This document shows, in pieces, positions 36,596 to 45,447 of a stretch of DNA of 64,000 nucleotides. The notes below the pieces were generated by a model that was given only the letters and a program-made list of their open reading frames with translations, was not told the origin of the DNA and made no database searches. The stretch is taken from the NCBI RefSeq assembly GCF_900465345.1, contig NZ_UEGO01000008.1:1-64000 (forward strand), written 5' to 3'. The DNA comes from Asaia bogorensis (GTDB taxonomy: Bacteria; Pseudomonadota; Alphaproteobacteria; Acetobacterales; Acetobacteraceae). A program made the position numbers and the translations under genes. The first letter of the stretch is position 1, and every line of letters begins with the position of its first letter.

Positions 36596-37594
36596 TCAGA
36601 ACACCAGCACAGATTTACCGATGCTCTTTCCGCTTTCGCTCTCACTATGCAGCCTGCCCAGTGCCGCAGCACTGAGGCCCTGAGCCCGGTGATACTCTGT
36701 CTCCACCACATCTCCGGACTGAACAAGCGAGGAGATCTGCTCGAGAATATCATGTTGCCTTGCCTGATCGGGCGTGGCGAAAAGCGAGCGTGTAAACATG
36801 AATTCCCATGAGATCGTGGCACTCTTTTTCTTGAACCCCACGATATCGAAATGCGGGGGATCGTCGATCACGCTCAGATGCCCCTGAGGCGCCAGGATTT
36901 CCTCATAAAAAGCCTGATGGCGGTCCGTTGCTGTCAGGGCGGCGATATGGGTTACCTGTTCGAAACCAAGGGCCCGTATCTGGGCTGCCATATCCTGCCG
37001 ATGATCGATCACATGATGCGCGCCCATCCTGAGCACCCAGTCGCGCGTTTCATCCCGTGATGCTGTGGCGATGACGGTAAGACGCGTCAGCTTGCGGGCC
37101 AGCTGGATGAGAATCGAGCCCACACCCCCAGCGCCGCCGACAACCAGCAGGACGCCTTTTGTCAGGTTGGTAACCGCCATGCGGTCAAAAAGCATTTCCC
37201 ATGCTGTCACGCTGGTCAGCGGTAGCGACGCGGCCTGCCCCCAATCGAGACGGTCCGGCATATGGCCGACCAGTCTCTCATCGACCGTCTGCATCTCGGC
37301 ATTGCTGCCCTGGCGCATCAGGGCACCGGCATAGAACACCTTGTCACCCGGTTTGAAGAAACGGACCTCCGGGCCCGTGGCCTCGACGATTCCGGCGGCA
37401 TCCCAGCCCAGAACGCGCCATGCCTCGCCATCCAGCGCACCGGCCCGCACACGTATCTTGGTATCGACGGGATTGATCGAGACCGCCCTGACCCGCACGA
37501 GCAGGTCGTGCCCTTTCGGGGCCGGAGGGTCGGGCAGGGTAATGTCCTGCAAGACATCAGGCGCACCGGGCGCCTTGTAGCCAACTGCTTTCAT
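36596..37594 (-). CDS. Zinc-less alcohol dehydrogenase/quinone oxidoreductase-like (MDR)
   Basis: Medium-chain dehydrogenase/reductase of 332 residues, close to the ZADH1/YhdH-like quinone oxidoreductases. The N-terminal GroES-like domain has VRVRAVSINPVDTKIR and LGWDAAGIVEATG; the Rossmann fold has VVGGAGGVGSILIQLA. Cys/His zinc ligands of classical ADHs are absent, so NADPH-dependent quinone or enone reduction is likely. ATG 37594 gives MKAVGYKAPG, the family start. It is convergent with the sulfotransferase. Confidence 0.88.
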   Translation of the reverse strand: MKAVGYKAPGAPDVLQDITLPDPPAPKGHDLLVRVRAVSINPVDTKIRVRAGALDGEAWRVLGWDAAGIVEATGPEVRFFKPGDKVFYAGALMRQGSNAEMQTVDERLVGHMPDRLDWGQAASLPLTSVTAWEMLFDRMAVTNLTKGVLLVVGGAGGVGSILIQLARKLTRLTVIATASRDETRDWVLRMGAHHVIDHRQDMAAQIRALGFEQVTHIAALTATDRHQAFYEEILAPQGHLSVIDDPPHFDIVGFKKKSATISWEFMFTRSLFATPDQARQHDILEQISSLVQSGDVVETEYHRAQGLSAAALGRLHSESESGKSIGKSVLVF

Positions 37595-37783
37595 GGAAGT
37601 GATCCCTCCCGGAAACATGTCCTTGGAGCAATCAGACTAGACCATCATCCGTGCTGATGGAATTCCCTGACGGGTGACCCGGGGCACTTACGCTACGGGC
37701 ACTCATGCTCAGGGCTCTCCAGAGATGGGCACTCCCGCCATATGCATCAAGCCGCGAGCATGGATGCCGTCACGTAGCAGATC

Positions 37784-37806
37784 AGGCATGACAAGGGGTC
37801 ATGCCT
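37784..37806. repeat. Perfect hairpin downstream of rlmB
   Basis: AGGCATGAC (37784-37792) and GTCATGCCT (37798-37806) form a perfect 9-bp stem with a 5-base loop, 15 bp after the rlmB stop on the minus strand. No T run follows, so this is a candidate rather than typical terminator. Confidence 0.45.
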
Positions 37807-37821
37807 CAAACCTGCAGGAAG

Positions 37822-38673
37822 TCAGGCCGGGCGAACCAGCTCATAAAGCGCTACGGCAGCAGCATTGGAAACGTTGAGGCTTTCCATGTCACCGGGCATG
37901 TAGACGCTGGCGATCTCATCGCAGCTTTCCCGGGTCAGGCGCCTGAGGCCCGCCCCTTCTGCACCCAGAACCAGCGCTACGCGACGGCCCGCAAAACCCT
38001 GACCGTTCAACATCGAGCCGCCCGCATCCAGACCCACCGTCCAGAGACCGGCATTTTGCAGCTGGGCAATGATGCGCGAGAGATTGACCTCACGCAGGAT
38101 GGGCACGACATCCAGCGCTCCTGAGGCCGCCTTGGCCAGCGCCCCGCCTTCCTGAGGTGTATTGCGGTCCTGCACCACAAGAGCAGCTGCCCCGAATGCC
38201 GCTGCCGACCGCAATATCGCACCGATATTGCGCGGATCGGTTACCTGATCGAGAATCAGCAAGGGACCCTCGCGGCTGGACAGCACGTCATCGAGATAGG
38301 GCGGGGTCAAGGGTTCGACGCGCATGCAGACGCCCTGATGCACGGCGTCACGCTCACAAAGATGGTCCAGTCGCTGGCGCTCGACCACGTTGGGGGAAAT
38401 ACGGATCGGAACCTGTCTGGCTTCGAGTGCCGAGAGGGCTTCTTTCGTGACCAGCAGTTCGTGCACGTCGCGATCTGCATTGCGCAGGGCCGCTTCAACG
38501 GCATGCAGGCCATACATCCAGTATCCGGCGGCGGATGAGCGCCCACCGGAGGAACGGCCGCCTGAAGAACGCCCCTCGAAAGAGCGTTCGCCAGAGGGGC
38601 GATCCTCTGGGGCGCGGTTTTCGGAAGCGCGGGCAGCGCGCGAGGCGGATGAGCGTGAAGGGCGTCTGGACAT
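37822..38673 (-). CDS. rlmB: 23S rRNA 2'-O-methyltransferase RlmB-like (TrmH family)
   Basis: SPOUT methyltransferase of 283 residues. After an Arg/Ser/Gly-rich tail (1-50) with repeated SSGGR units comes the substrate-binding domain (MYGLHAVEAAL onward) and the catalytic domain with the three motifs: NIGAILRSAAAFG, LVLGAEGAGLRRLT and SLNVSNAAAVALYE. It is expected to methylate G2251 of 23S rRNA. The tail is unusual in length and could aid RNA binding. Divergent from tRNA-Tyr. Confidence 0.93.
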   Translation of the reverse strand: MSRRPSRSSASRAARASENRAPEDRPSGERSFEGRSSGGRSSGGRSSAAGYWMYGLHAVEAALRNADRDVHELLVTKEALSALEARQVPIRISPNVVERQRLDHLCERDAVHQGVCMRVEPLTPPYLDDVLSSREGPLLILDQVTDPRNIGAILRSAAAFGAAALVVQDRNTPQEGGALAKAASGALDVVPILREVNLSRIIAQLQNAGLWTVGLDAGGSMLNGQGFAGRRVALVLGAEGAGLRRLTRESCDEIASVYMPGDMESLNVSNAAAVALYELVRPA

Positions 38674-38768
38674 GAGCGCTCTATGAAAGCAAGCCGCCCG
38701 TCATGCAACAAAAATGAAGAAAGCTTGTTGACACCAATCCTGATCCGCCATATTCCCCGTCCCGACCT

Positions 38769-38854
38769 GGAGAGATGCCCGAGTGGCTAAAGGGGGCGGA
38801 CTGTAAATCCGCTGGTGTACGCCTACGTTGGTTCGAATCCAACTCTCTCCACCA
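38769..38854 (+). tRNA. tRNA-Tyr (anticodon GTA)
   Basis: 86-base class II tRNA with CCA encoded. The acceptor arms are GGAGAGA and TCTCTCC, the anticodon loop is CTGTAAA with anticodon GTA, the T arm has GGTTCGAATCC, and a long variable arm (GTGTACGCCTAC region) fits tyrosine. Its 3' end is followed by 330 bp without a gene. Confidence 0.97.
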
Positions 38855-39184
38855 GGTCCCCTTCCTTTAGAAAATTCAATCATTTGCTGTCGATGCGCTA
38901 ACGCGCTCCGGGCTGTTCGAGGCAATAAGCAGTCCTTGTCGTCGCGTGAGGCTGAGACCGCCTGCTCTGCGTTCTGTACGAGCGATCGGCGACCGGACAA
39001 GTCCTTCCAGTGCCTCCCCGCCCTGTCCGCCTTCGTTCGTTTTGATCACGCATCGTCGCCAGGGCGGATTGCGCCTTGCGCCTGTCTCATTGCAAACAAC
39101 TATTGCTTCGTTGGTCGGGTCGAAAGGCGCCCCCTCCAAGTCAGAAGCCCGATGCAGGACAATGAACCAGGGAAGTAACGGCAC
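38855..39184. other. 330-bp gap after tRNA-Tyr, no gene seen
   Basis: Several frames are open here on both strands, as expected in GC-rich DNA, but none has a ribosome site or recognisable protein. No T-rich terminator and no direct repeat of the tRNA 3' end were seen, so there is no sign of an integrated element. Confidence 0.5.
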
Positions 39185-40396
39185 ATGCGCTGCAAACCGA
39201 ATTTTTCGAGACTGATGCCCGCCGCGCGACGTGGCCGGGATGCCGGTATCGCGCGTATGGGCACAGCCTCACTCGCTCTACTTGGCCTTGTCGCCTTCAG
39301 CGGGGTGACCGCCAATGGGGTTGCCATAAGTGCGGCGCATGCCGAGCCACGCCTGGTCATTCTCGATGATGACGGATTTGCCCTTGCCCAGTGGATGGTC
39401 ATCAAGGCGCCGAATGTGAAGGTTCTGGGCGTCACGACCGTGACAGGCGATGCCTGGGCGAAAGAAGCCACAGCCGATGCGCTTCGTGGTGTGGAAATTG
39501 CCGGCCGGCCGGATCTGCCTGTCTATACAGGGGCCACCTATCCATTGGTGAATACCGAAGCGCAGACCGAACGCTGGGAAACCCTTTACGGCAAGCTTGT
39601 CTGGAAAGGCGTGTGGATGAAGCACTGGGTAGAGCCCACTCTTCAGAAACTCCCACCCTATCACGGTCCGGATGTCGTGCCGGACCTGCCTCAGGGCAAT
39701 CCGACCATCAAGGCGCAACACGAACGCGCTGCTGATTTCATGATCGACATGGTGCATCGCTACCCGCATCAGGTGGCGATCATTGCCACCGGACCGCTGA
39801 CCAACCTGGCTTTGGCCCAACGCCTCGACCCGGAATTTGCCTCGCTCGCCAAGGAGCTGGTCTATATGGGCGGCAGTCTCAACCCGCGTCAGACACGCTC
39901 TGATGAAGTTGCCCATCAGTTCGCACGCGAATTTCTCAATGCACCAAGGCGCGAATTCAACATTCGCTTCGACCCTGAGGCTGCAAGCATCGCCCTGCGC
40001 GCGCCCTGGCCCCGGATCACCATGATCCCGGTCGACCCCTCGACAGATACCGAGCTGACCCCCGATCTGCTCAAGCGTCTTTCGCGCTCCGACACCCCGG
40101 TTTCGCGCTCCCTCAAGACCCGCGAGCCGGGCTTTCCGCTCTGGGACGAGATTGCTGCGGCTGTCTGGCTGAATCCGGGCCTGATCACCCAGAAAGCCGA
40201 CCTCTATGTTGACGTAAACACACAGTTCGGCCCGTCTTATGGCGATATTATCTCGTGGTCGCCCGGCTATCAGCCCGGCCTCGGTGAGGGCCGGACAATC
40301 GTGGTGCAGAAAATCGACGTGCCCCGCTTTGAGGATCTGATGGACAGGCTGGTGGCCGCCCCCCAGCCTCCGCTGAGCGGCAAGCCCCTACCCTAA
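39185..40396 (+). CDS. Exported nucleoside-hydrolase-like protein with a contracted metal site
   Basis: Protein of 403 residues of the inosine-uridine nucleoside hydrolase fold. An N-terminal signal segment (GTASLALLGLVAFSGVTANG, cleaved near AHAEP) points to the periplasm. Family motifs present are LGVTTVTGD, GRPDLPVYTGA, ATGPLTNLALA, MGGSL and EFNIRFDPEAAS. The calcium-binding DTDPGxDD motif reads only VILDDDGFALAQW, about five residues short, and the late catalytic His-Asp (HDPLAVA in relatives) reads WDEIAAAV. Ribosidase activity is therefore doubtful, though the fold is clear. No related genes beside it. Confidence 0.78.
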   Translation: MRCKPNFSRLMPAARRGRDAGIARMGTASLALLGLVAFSGVTANGVAISAAHAEPRLVILDDDGFALAQWMVIKAPNVKVLGVTTVTGDAWAKEATADALRGVEIAGRPDLPVYTGATYPLVNTEAQTERWETLYGKLVWKGVWMKHWVEPTLQKLPPYHGPDVVPDLPQGNPTIKAQHERAADFMIDMVHRYPHQVAIIATGPLTNLALAQRLDPEFASLAKELVYMGGSLNPRQTRSDEVAHQFAREFLNAPRREFNIRFDPEAASIALRAPWPRITMIPVDPSTDTELTPDLLKRLSRSDTPVSRSLKTREPGFPLWDEIAAAVWLNPGLITQKADLYVDVNTQFGPSYGDIISWSPGYQPGLGEGRTIVVQKIDVPRFEDLMDRLVAAPQPPLSGKPLP

Positions 40397-40413
40397 GCGA
40401 TCTTGCTGACGAG

Positions 40414-40439
40414 AGGGCCTGGATAACCTGTCAGGCCCT
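40414..40439. terminator. Hairpin after the nucleoside-hydrolase-like gene
   Basis: AGGGCCTG (40414-40421) and CAGGCCCT (40432-40439), a perfect 8-bp stem with a 10-base loop, 17 bp after the stop. No T run follows. Weak candidate terminator. Confidence 0.4.
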
Positions 40440-40639
40440 GCGCGTAGCCATGGCCTGTCGCAGTTCTGCACTGCGGACAGGCCGCCCCAATTGCTGTTCG
40501 GCCTCGCCCCTTGAAGCCGCAGGCCAAGAGAGAGCCGCTCCCTGCCCTTTACGGGTATGACCCGAATGCGTCAGAAACCTTTATTGCGGCCCTATCCGGA
40601 CAGGACCGCAACCTGCCTGCAAAGAAGAAAAAGAGCCCC

Positions 40640-41566
40640 ATGGCCCATCCCCAGACGATCCAGATCTTCCTTCCCGATGGCGACCCGCAGGGCATACGCA
40701 TTGCCTCGATCACAACCCGCATTGTTCAGTTGATCGAGATTCCTCGCCTGAGGCTGGCTGACTTTCTTGCCATGTCGGAAGCGGGCCATGTGGGGCTCTA
40801 CCTTCTGTTCGGTGAGGATGACGAGACGGGCCATGCCAAGGCCTATATTGGTCAGACGGGTAATCTAGGCGCACGACTCAAGCAGCACCATGACGGCAAG
40901 GATTTCTGGAACCGCGCCCTCGTTGCTCTCTCACTGACGCATAGTCTTACGGTAACCCATGCGCATTATCTGGAATGGCTGGCAATCAGCCGCGCCGCGC
41001 AGGCGGGCCGCTGCAAGCTGGAGAACAGCACCACAGGCACACGCCCGCATACCCCGGCCGCTATGGAAGCTGAATGTCGCGAGATTTTCGAGACGATCGA
41101 TATCCTCCTGACGACGCTCGGACACCCTGTTTTTGAAGCGCTTGTCAGCAACAAAGCCGCCAAGCATAACCTCGAGGAAGTAAGTCATCTTTCTCGAATA
41201 ACGGAGCGCGATCACCCCGAAAAGACCGTTTACCTTCGTAATGAAAAAGCTAATGCGATAGGTGTCTATACAGAAACGGGCTTTATCGTTTTAAAGGGTT
41301 CATGGGGGCGTGCTCCAGCCTCCCATTTGTCTCTTACCGCAGCCACCCAAAAGAAGCGCCAAGATCTCCTCGATAACGGCCATCTGCAGGTTATCGAGGA
41401 ACGCCTCTGCTTTCTCACCGATTTGAGTTTCACCTCACCAAGTGCGGCAGGAACCATGGTGAATGGTCGCTCAACCAATGGATGGGTCGAATGGAAAGAT
41501 GACTGTGGTCGTCCCCTCTCCGAAATGATGGGCCGCAATGTAAGCAAGACCTCCAGCGACATATGA
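40640..41566 (+). CDS. GIY-YIG nuclease family protein with DUF4357-like C-terminus
   Basis: Protein of 308 residues. The GIY-YIG fold is at about 50-135: GLYLLF stands for GIY, AYIGQTGNLGARLKQHH provides YIG and the catalytic Arg, and the conserved Glu may be in HYLEWLAIS. The C-terminal half has the DUF4357 look (GVYTETGFIVLKGSWGR, then KKRQDLLDNGHL). This pairing occurs in scattered bacterial genes of unknown role, sometimes near restriction systems; none is here. ATG 40640 is chosen with a purine-rich leader. The 3' half (about 41160-41560) is AT-richer than its neighbours, a hint of transfer. Confidence 0.8.
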   Translation: MAHPQTIQIFLPDGDPQGIRIASITTRIVQLIEIPRLRLADFLAMSEAGHVGLYLLFGEDDETGHAKAYIGQTGNLGARLKQHHDGKDFWNRALVALSLTHSLTVTHAHYLEWLAISRAAQAGRCKLENSTTGTRPHTPAAMEAECREIFETIDILLTTLGHPVFEALVSNKAAKHNLEEVSHLSRITERDHPEKTVYLRNEKANAIGVYTETGFIVLKGSWGRAPASHLSLTAATQKKRQDLLDNGHLQVIEERLCFLTDLSFTSPSAAGTMVNGRSTNGWVEWKDDCGRPLSEMMGRNVSKTSSDI

Positions 41567-41628
41567 TTCTTCTCTATCGTCTCTCCCATACTCGAATTCA
41601 GTAATTTGAAATCAGCACTGCAGGCTGA

Positions 41629-42588
41629 TTATGACGGTCGTTCTCGAGGCGACTCTCGCCACGGTGAATCGGCACCGCGACGCGCACAAGTCGCACTGGC
41701 AATGGTTTGCCCGTAAGCGAGGGCCGTATGCAGGGCTGTCCCATCAAGCGCTTCCAAAGCCTCCGGCGCCAGAAATCCTGTATCGGATAGACCCGCAAGC
41801 AACCCCGCCATGAAGCTGTCGCCCGCACCCACCGTGTCCACCACATTGGTGGGTATGGCGCTGGCATGAGCCTGCGCTGTGGGCGTCCAGCCGCTGACAC
41901 CCTCCTTGCCATGCGTGATCGCCACGAGACGTGCCCGGTGGCCAAGCCAATCGCGCGCTGCATCCTCATGAGCGATACCCGGATAGAGCCAATCCAGATC
42001 AGCCCCGCTGATCTTGATAATATCGGCATAATGCAGGAGGCGCTGCATACGGGTGCGATAACCCTGTTCATCACGGACCAGCGACGCGCGGATGTTCGGG
42101 TCAAAACTGATGAGCCTCGCCCCGCCGGCCTCCCGCATGAAAAGCGCCTCATAGGCGCTCGCCGCGGGTTCTCTTATCAGCGCGATCGACCCGAAATGAA
42201 GGGTCCCCACGCATGAGAGATCCGCACTGTCCGGCATGGTCTCACACAGGCGATCGGCCGCTCCCTCGTCGAAAAACGCGTAGGCCGGTTCAGCCTGATC
42301 GAGATTGACAAAGCCTAGGGTGGAGGGTGCATCCAGCCTCTGCAGAAAGTCCAGCCTGACCCGGCTCTGCTCAAGTGCAGCGACAAGCTGATCGCCAAAC
42401 AGATCTGTCGAGACGGCTCTACCGAACCAGGTCTTGACGCCCAGACGCCCCAACGCACGCGCTACGTTGTAGGAAGAGCCACCAGGACAGGGCCGATAAG
42501 CACCCCCTTTTCCTGATAGCCCGTCTGGCAAATCGACCGGAATGAAGTCGATAAGGGCTTCACCAAGACACAGGACTGAACCACTCAT
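41629..42588 (-). CDS. PfkB-family sugar kinase (fructokinase-like)
   Basis: Carbohydrate kinase of 319 residues. The opening VLCLGEALIDFIP, the substrate motif GGSSYNVARALGRLG and the catalytic/anion-hole motif VVDTVGAGDSFMAGLLAG are typical of fructokinases. ATG 42588 starts the first strand. It lies 104 bp downstream of a transaldolase-like gene on the same strand. Fructose is the most likely substrate but is not certain. Confidence 0.9.
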   Translation of the reverse strand: MSGSVLCLGEALIDFIPVDLPDGLSGKGGAYRPCPGGSSYNVARALGRLGVKTWFGRAVSTDLFGDQLVAALEQSRVRLDFLQRLDAPSTLGFVNLDQAEPAYAFFDEGAADRLCETMPDSADLSCVGTLHFGSIALIREPAASAYEALFMREAGGARLISFDPNIRASLVRDEQGYRTRMQRLLHYADIIKISGADLDWLYPGIAHEDAARDWLGHRARLVAITHGKEGVSGWTPTAQAHASAIPTNVVDTVGAGDSFMAGLLAGLSDTGFLAPEALEALDGTALHTALAYGQTIASATCARRGADSPWRESPRERPS

Positions 42589-42691
42589 GACCAGACTTTC
42601 AGCGAGACATGAGCCCGCCATCAGAGAACTGATACTGACTATGCCTCGCGGGCTCGCAGCAGCAGGCGGGCACGGTCACTGGCGAGCACGG

Positions 42692-43381
42692 TCATTGACC
42701 AGCAGCGGTTTTCTCGAAGGCCGCCGCTGCGTCTGTCGTCAGCGGATCGCTGAATAATTGCTCAGCGACAGACGGGCTGAAGGTGAAGGTGTCGCACCCC
42801 GAGGCCGCAAGAGCCGCGAGGTCATCGGCTTTTCGCAGGCTTGCAACGAGCAGACGCGTCGGACGCCCGCAAGCGTGCAGGATGCGCTGCATGGCCGTGA
42901 CGATTGCGAGGGCATCGCCCCCATGATCACCAATCCGGCCAAAATAGGGGGCCACGTAATCCGAACCCGCAGCGGCAGCCGTGAGGGCCTGATGCGCTGC
43001 ATAAACAGCGGTCAGGGTCGTCCGTACACCATAGGCATGCAATGCTGAAACAGCACGTATGCCGTTTTCAGTGATCGGTACCTTGACGACCATACGCGGA
43101 TCGAGCGCCGCAAGCGCCAATCCGGTTTCGATCAGCCTGTCTGTTTCTACCCCCCAGCATTGGGCCTGCACCTCATTCACCGGGTAGCTGAGGATGTCAC
43201 CAACCAGTGGCGCAATGTCGGCAAGCGTGCAGGGCAAGCCAGCCCGGTCAAGAATGGTCGGGTTGGTCGTGACGCCATGAAAGAGCCCTGTAGGAAGCCA
43301 GCGCCGTATGGCGTCGCGATCCGCTGTGTCCAGAAAGAGTCTTAAACCGGGCTGGTTTTCGGGAACGGCTCGAAGCGTCAT
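42692..43381 (-). CDS. Transaldolase/fructose-6-phosphate aldolase-like protein
   Basis: Class I aldolase barrel of 229 residues, the short transaldolase (TalC/FSA) type. It starts LRLFLDTADRDAIRRWL, has GVTTNPTIL, and the Schiff-base Lys is in MVVKVPIT. Later motifs are SALHAYGVRTTLTAVYAAHQA and GSDYVAPYFGRIGDHG, which in FSA reads YVSPFVGR. ATG 43381 has AGGGG about 8 bases upstream. Linked to a PfkB kinase, suggesting handling of fructose or another keto-sugar phosphate. Confidence 0.88.
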   Translation of the reverse strand: MTLRAVPENQPGLRLFLDTADRDAIRRWLPTGLFHGVTTNPTILDRAGLPCTLADIAPLVGDILSYPVNEVQAQCWGVETDRLIETGLALAALDPRMVVKVPITENGIRAVSALHAYGVRTTLTAVYAAHQALTAAAAGSDYVAPYFGRIGDHGGDALAIVTAMQRILHACGRPTRLLVASLRKADDLAALAASGCDTFTFSPSVAEQLFSDPLTTDAAAAFEKTAAGQ

Positions 43382-43577
43382 GACAAATCCCCTGGCCTTG
43401 GAACAGGAATCGGAAAATCGTGTCATGAAGCTTGTGAGACGATCCGTATAGTTGTCAGCGCATATCTATGTGTTCGGCCCACACTTCTCTGTCATCGACG
43501 AGCGAGACCGCATGCAATATAGCGCACCGGCATTATCGCCTTTTGTCCCCCATAGGGTCCGCCCGATACGGGTGGGC

Positions 43578-43607
43578 ACTGGCAGGGCGGGTACTGGCAG
43601 GGCGGGC
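43578..43607. repeat. Two-copy 15-bp tandem repeat
   Basis: ACTGGCAGGGCGGGT is followed directly by ACTGGCAGGGCGGGC. It lies in the 296-bp gap between the transaldolase-like start and the orphan gene stop. The rest of the gap holds nothing recognised. Confidence 0.6.
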
Positions 43608-43677
43608 GCCGCGGAGGAGGGCATCGGGAGAGTGGTTTCGCAAAAGAAGCCACACTCCACCTGCCACGCAATTGTTA

Positions 43678-45222
43678 TCAGGAGGGAAGGGTCATCATCA
43701 TCTGACCGGGTTGTGGGATCGTTTCGAGCACGCTCAGACGAAGGGCCGTGTAGTGCCTGCCAAAACACGGGACCCCGATGGAGATGATGTTGAATTTCAC
43801 TTCATCCCTGACCTGGTAATGAAGCCTGATTTCACCATTGCGCTCTGTTTTGCGGTCCGGCGAGACGACTGTGTAATGATGATGATTATCGTACAGCACG
43901 ACACGATCGGCCACGCGATGCGCGCTGTCTCGGCTGTCAAAAGCCAGAATGAACTCGCTGACAGGTGCTCGACAGGAAAGATAGATGTAACCAGCCAGCG
44001 CGGTGCTCTGCCGATCATTCGGATAGAGACCGGTTGCCACAATCTGGAGACTATCCTCTCCATCGGTCATGGAAATCGAGAGATCGAAAGGCTTGTGCGC
44101 TTCCTCGGCAAGAAAAAATGGCGCGTAGGTTTCGACCGGTCGGGAGACATCGTCGATAATTGTCTCATGTTGCCTCACGAGATCAATCTGTCCCTCGACC
44201 AGCACACGCCCGGTCCACCCGGGCAGTGAATGCCAGTGCCGCGCGATACTACCCTCTGCATTCGCCTCATACTGCGATGCCTCAAGCGCATCGAGGCTTT
44301 TCCGGATCTGGGCGAACAGCATGGAACGCTTGGCTGGCGCCGTCCGACACGCTGAAAGCAGAGCGCGACCCGCCTCGGTCCCCACAAGGGTGGCTGCAGG
44401 ATCAGTAATCTGGCGATCGAACCACTTTGCGCAGCAGAAATGTGGTGGCAGCTCCGGAAGCGTAGTAAGCAACTCGGAAGGGCCTACACGGCCAAGGCCA
44501 CTCCAGAACACGAAGCAGAGATGGGCAAAACGCCCGCTGCCGGACTGGAGGATAAATGTCGAGAACAGCATTTCCTCGACAGCCATATAGTAGCGTGCGT
44601 CATTCGGATCCTCATCAAGGGCGTGACGCAGGGCACTTATCTGTTCGTGATGATCGAGGATGATGTCCCAATCCTGCTTGCTCGCAAACAACCCCTCGAT
44701 CTGCGTTACCGAGCAACGCTTGATTCCACATTTTTCCTCAAGCGCGCGTCGAAAATTCTCGGACTGGTTGAAGCCCGTCCAGGCCCAGGTTCCACCCTCG
44801 CCTTCATATCCCCTGATCGATATGTCATGATCCTTGGAGTAATCTCGTCCGGAAGTGACAGGAAAGATATGGCCGGCATCGAGTTCGCTGATCACAGCGC
44901 GGAAATCCGGTTTCCTGAAAAACATCGCATTCGATGCGGTGGTGCAGAAAAAATCGAACGGGCCCAGTTCTCTCGCAGCATATGCAAAGGACTCAAGATG
45001 CCCCATCGCAAGACCCATGCCCCATTTGGAGCGCTCTGTATGCCCGTTGATGATATGGACCCGGTCATGCTCGCCGATCGTTGAATCCGCCAGACGACGT
45101 CCGGGCGACAGATTGATGATCAGCTGGCAGTTCTCATCGGTAAAATGGAGAAAGTTATCTATGTAGAGAGAAAGGTAGTCCTCTCCCTCATTGTAATTTG
45201 TTGCAAAAACAACCTTCTCCAC
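43678..45222 (-). CDS. Orphan protein of 514 residues, glycosyltransferase-like N-terminus
   Basis: I do not recognise the family with certainty. The first ~200 residues (VVFATNYNEGEDYLSLYIDNFLHF, then ENCQLIINLSPG, then GPFDFFCTTASNAMFFRKPDF) look like a nucleotide-sugar-type alpha/beta fold as in core-2/I-branching glycosyltransferases, with no clear DXD. The rest has a mixed, beta-rich C-terminus. No signal peptide or membrane helix is seen. GTG 45222 follows GGGGAG by 8 bases; the longer frame to 45255 lacks a site. The upstream DNA is markedly AT-rich. No surface-polysaccharide genes flank it. Confidence 0.6.
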   Translation of the reverse strand: MEKVVFATNYNEGEDYLSLYIDNFLHFTDENCQLIINLSPGRRLADSTIGEHDRVHIINGHTERSKWGMGLAMGHLESFAYAARELGPFDFFCTTASNAMFFRKPDFRAVISELDAGHIFPVTSGRDYSKDHDISIRGYEGEGGTWAWTGFNQSENFRRALEEKCGIKRCSVTQIEGLFASKQDWDIILDHHEQISALRHALDEDPNDARYYMAVEEMLFSTFILQSGSGRFAHLCFVFWSGLGRVGPSELLTTLPELPPHFCCAKWFDRQITDPAATLVGTEAGRALLSACRTAPAKRSMLFAQIRKSLDALEASQYEANAEGSIARHWHSLPGWTGRVLVEGQIDLVRQHETIIDDVSRPVETYAPFFLAEEAHKPFDLSISMTDGEDSLQIVATGLYPNDRQSTALAGYIYLSCRAPVSEFILAFDSRDSAHRVADRVVLYDNHHHYTVVSPDRKTERNGEIRLHYQVRDEVKFNIISIGVPCFGRHYTALRLSVLETIPQPGQMMMTLPS

Positions 45223-45447
45223 GGAAAAAACTCCCCACTTGCCGCAAAAGTACAAGCATTGTCCTCACACCCTCGGAGACGGCATGAACAAGGATCAGGC
45301 TTGACCTCCAGAAATCCATGATATGGTGGAATATAGAATCAGGAATCCAGAGATAACAAGAGATCCCCCCTGCTTTGAGACCGGTATTTGCCTCAATTAT
45401 CAAATTTGTTTGATTATATACATAATTTGTCGGAATAACTCTCCGAA
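45223..45447. other. AT-rich patch upstream of the orphan gene
   Basis: About 225 bp, visibly poorer in GC than any other part of the window (for example around 45390-45435). It contains the inverted repeat ATCAAA-TTTG-TTTGAT (45399-45414) and TATATA beside it, suitable for promoters and a regulator or xenogeneic silencer site. No gene is seen in it. Confidence 0.5.

Noticed and set aside
38876-39184. Possible 102-codon gene on the minus strand after tRNA-Tyr
   Set aside because: No ribosome site, several frames open at once, composition not protein-like.
38769-39184. Integration site of a mobile element at tRNA-Tyr
   Set aside because: No integrase and no direct repeat of the tRNA 3' end were seen.
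43468-44229. Plus-strand frame of 253 codons overlapping the orphan gene
   Set aside because: Low-complexity start and no ribosome site; the minus-strand frame has a strong one.
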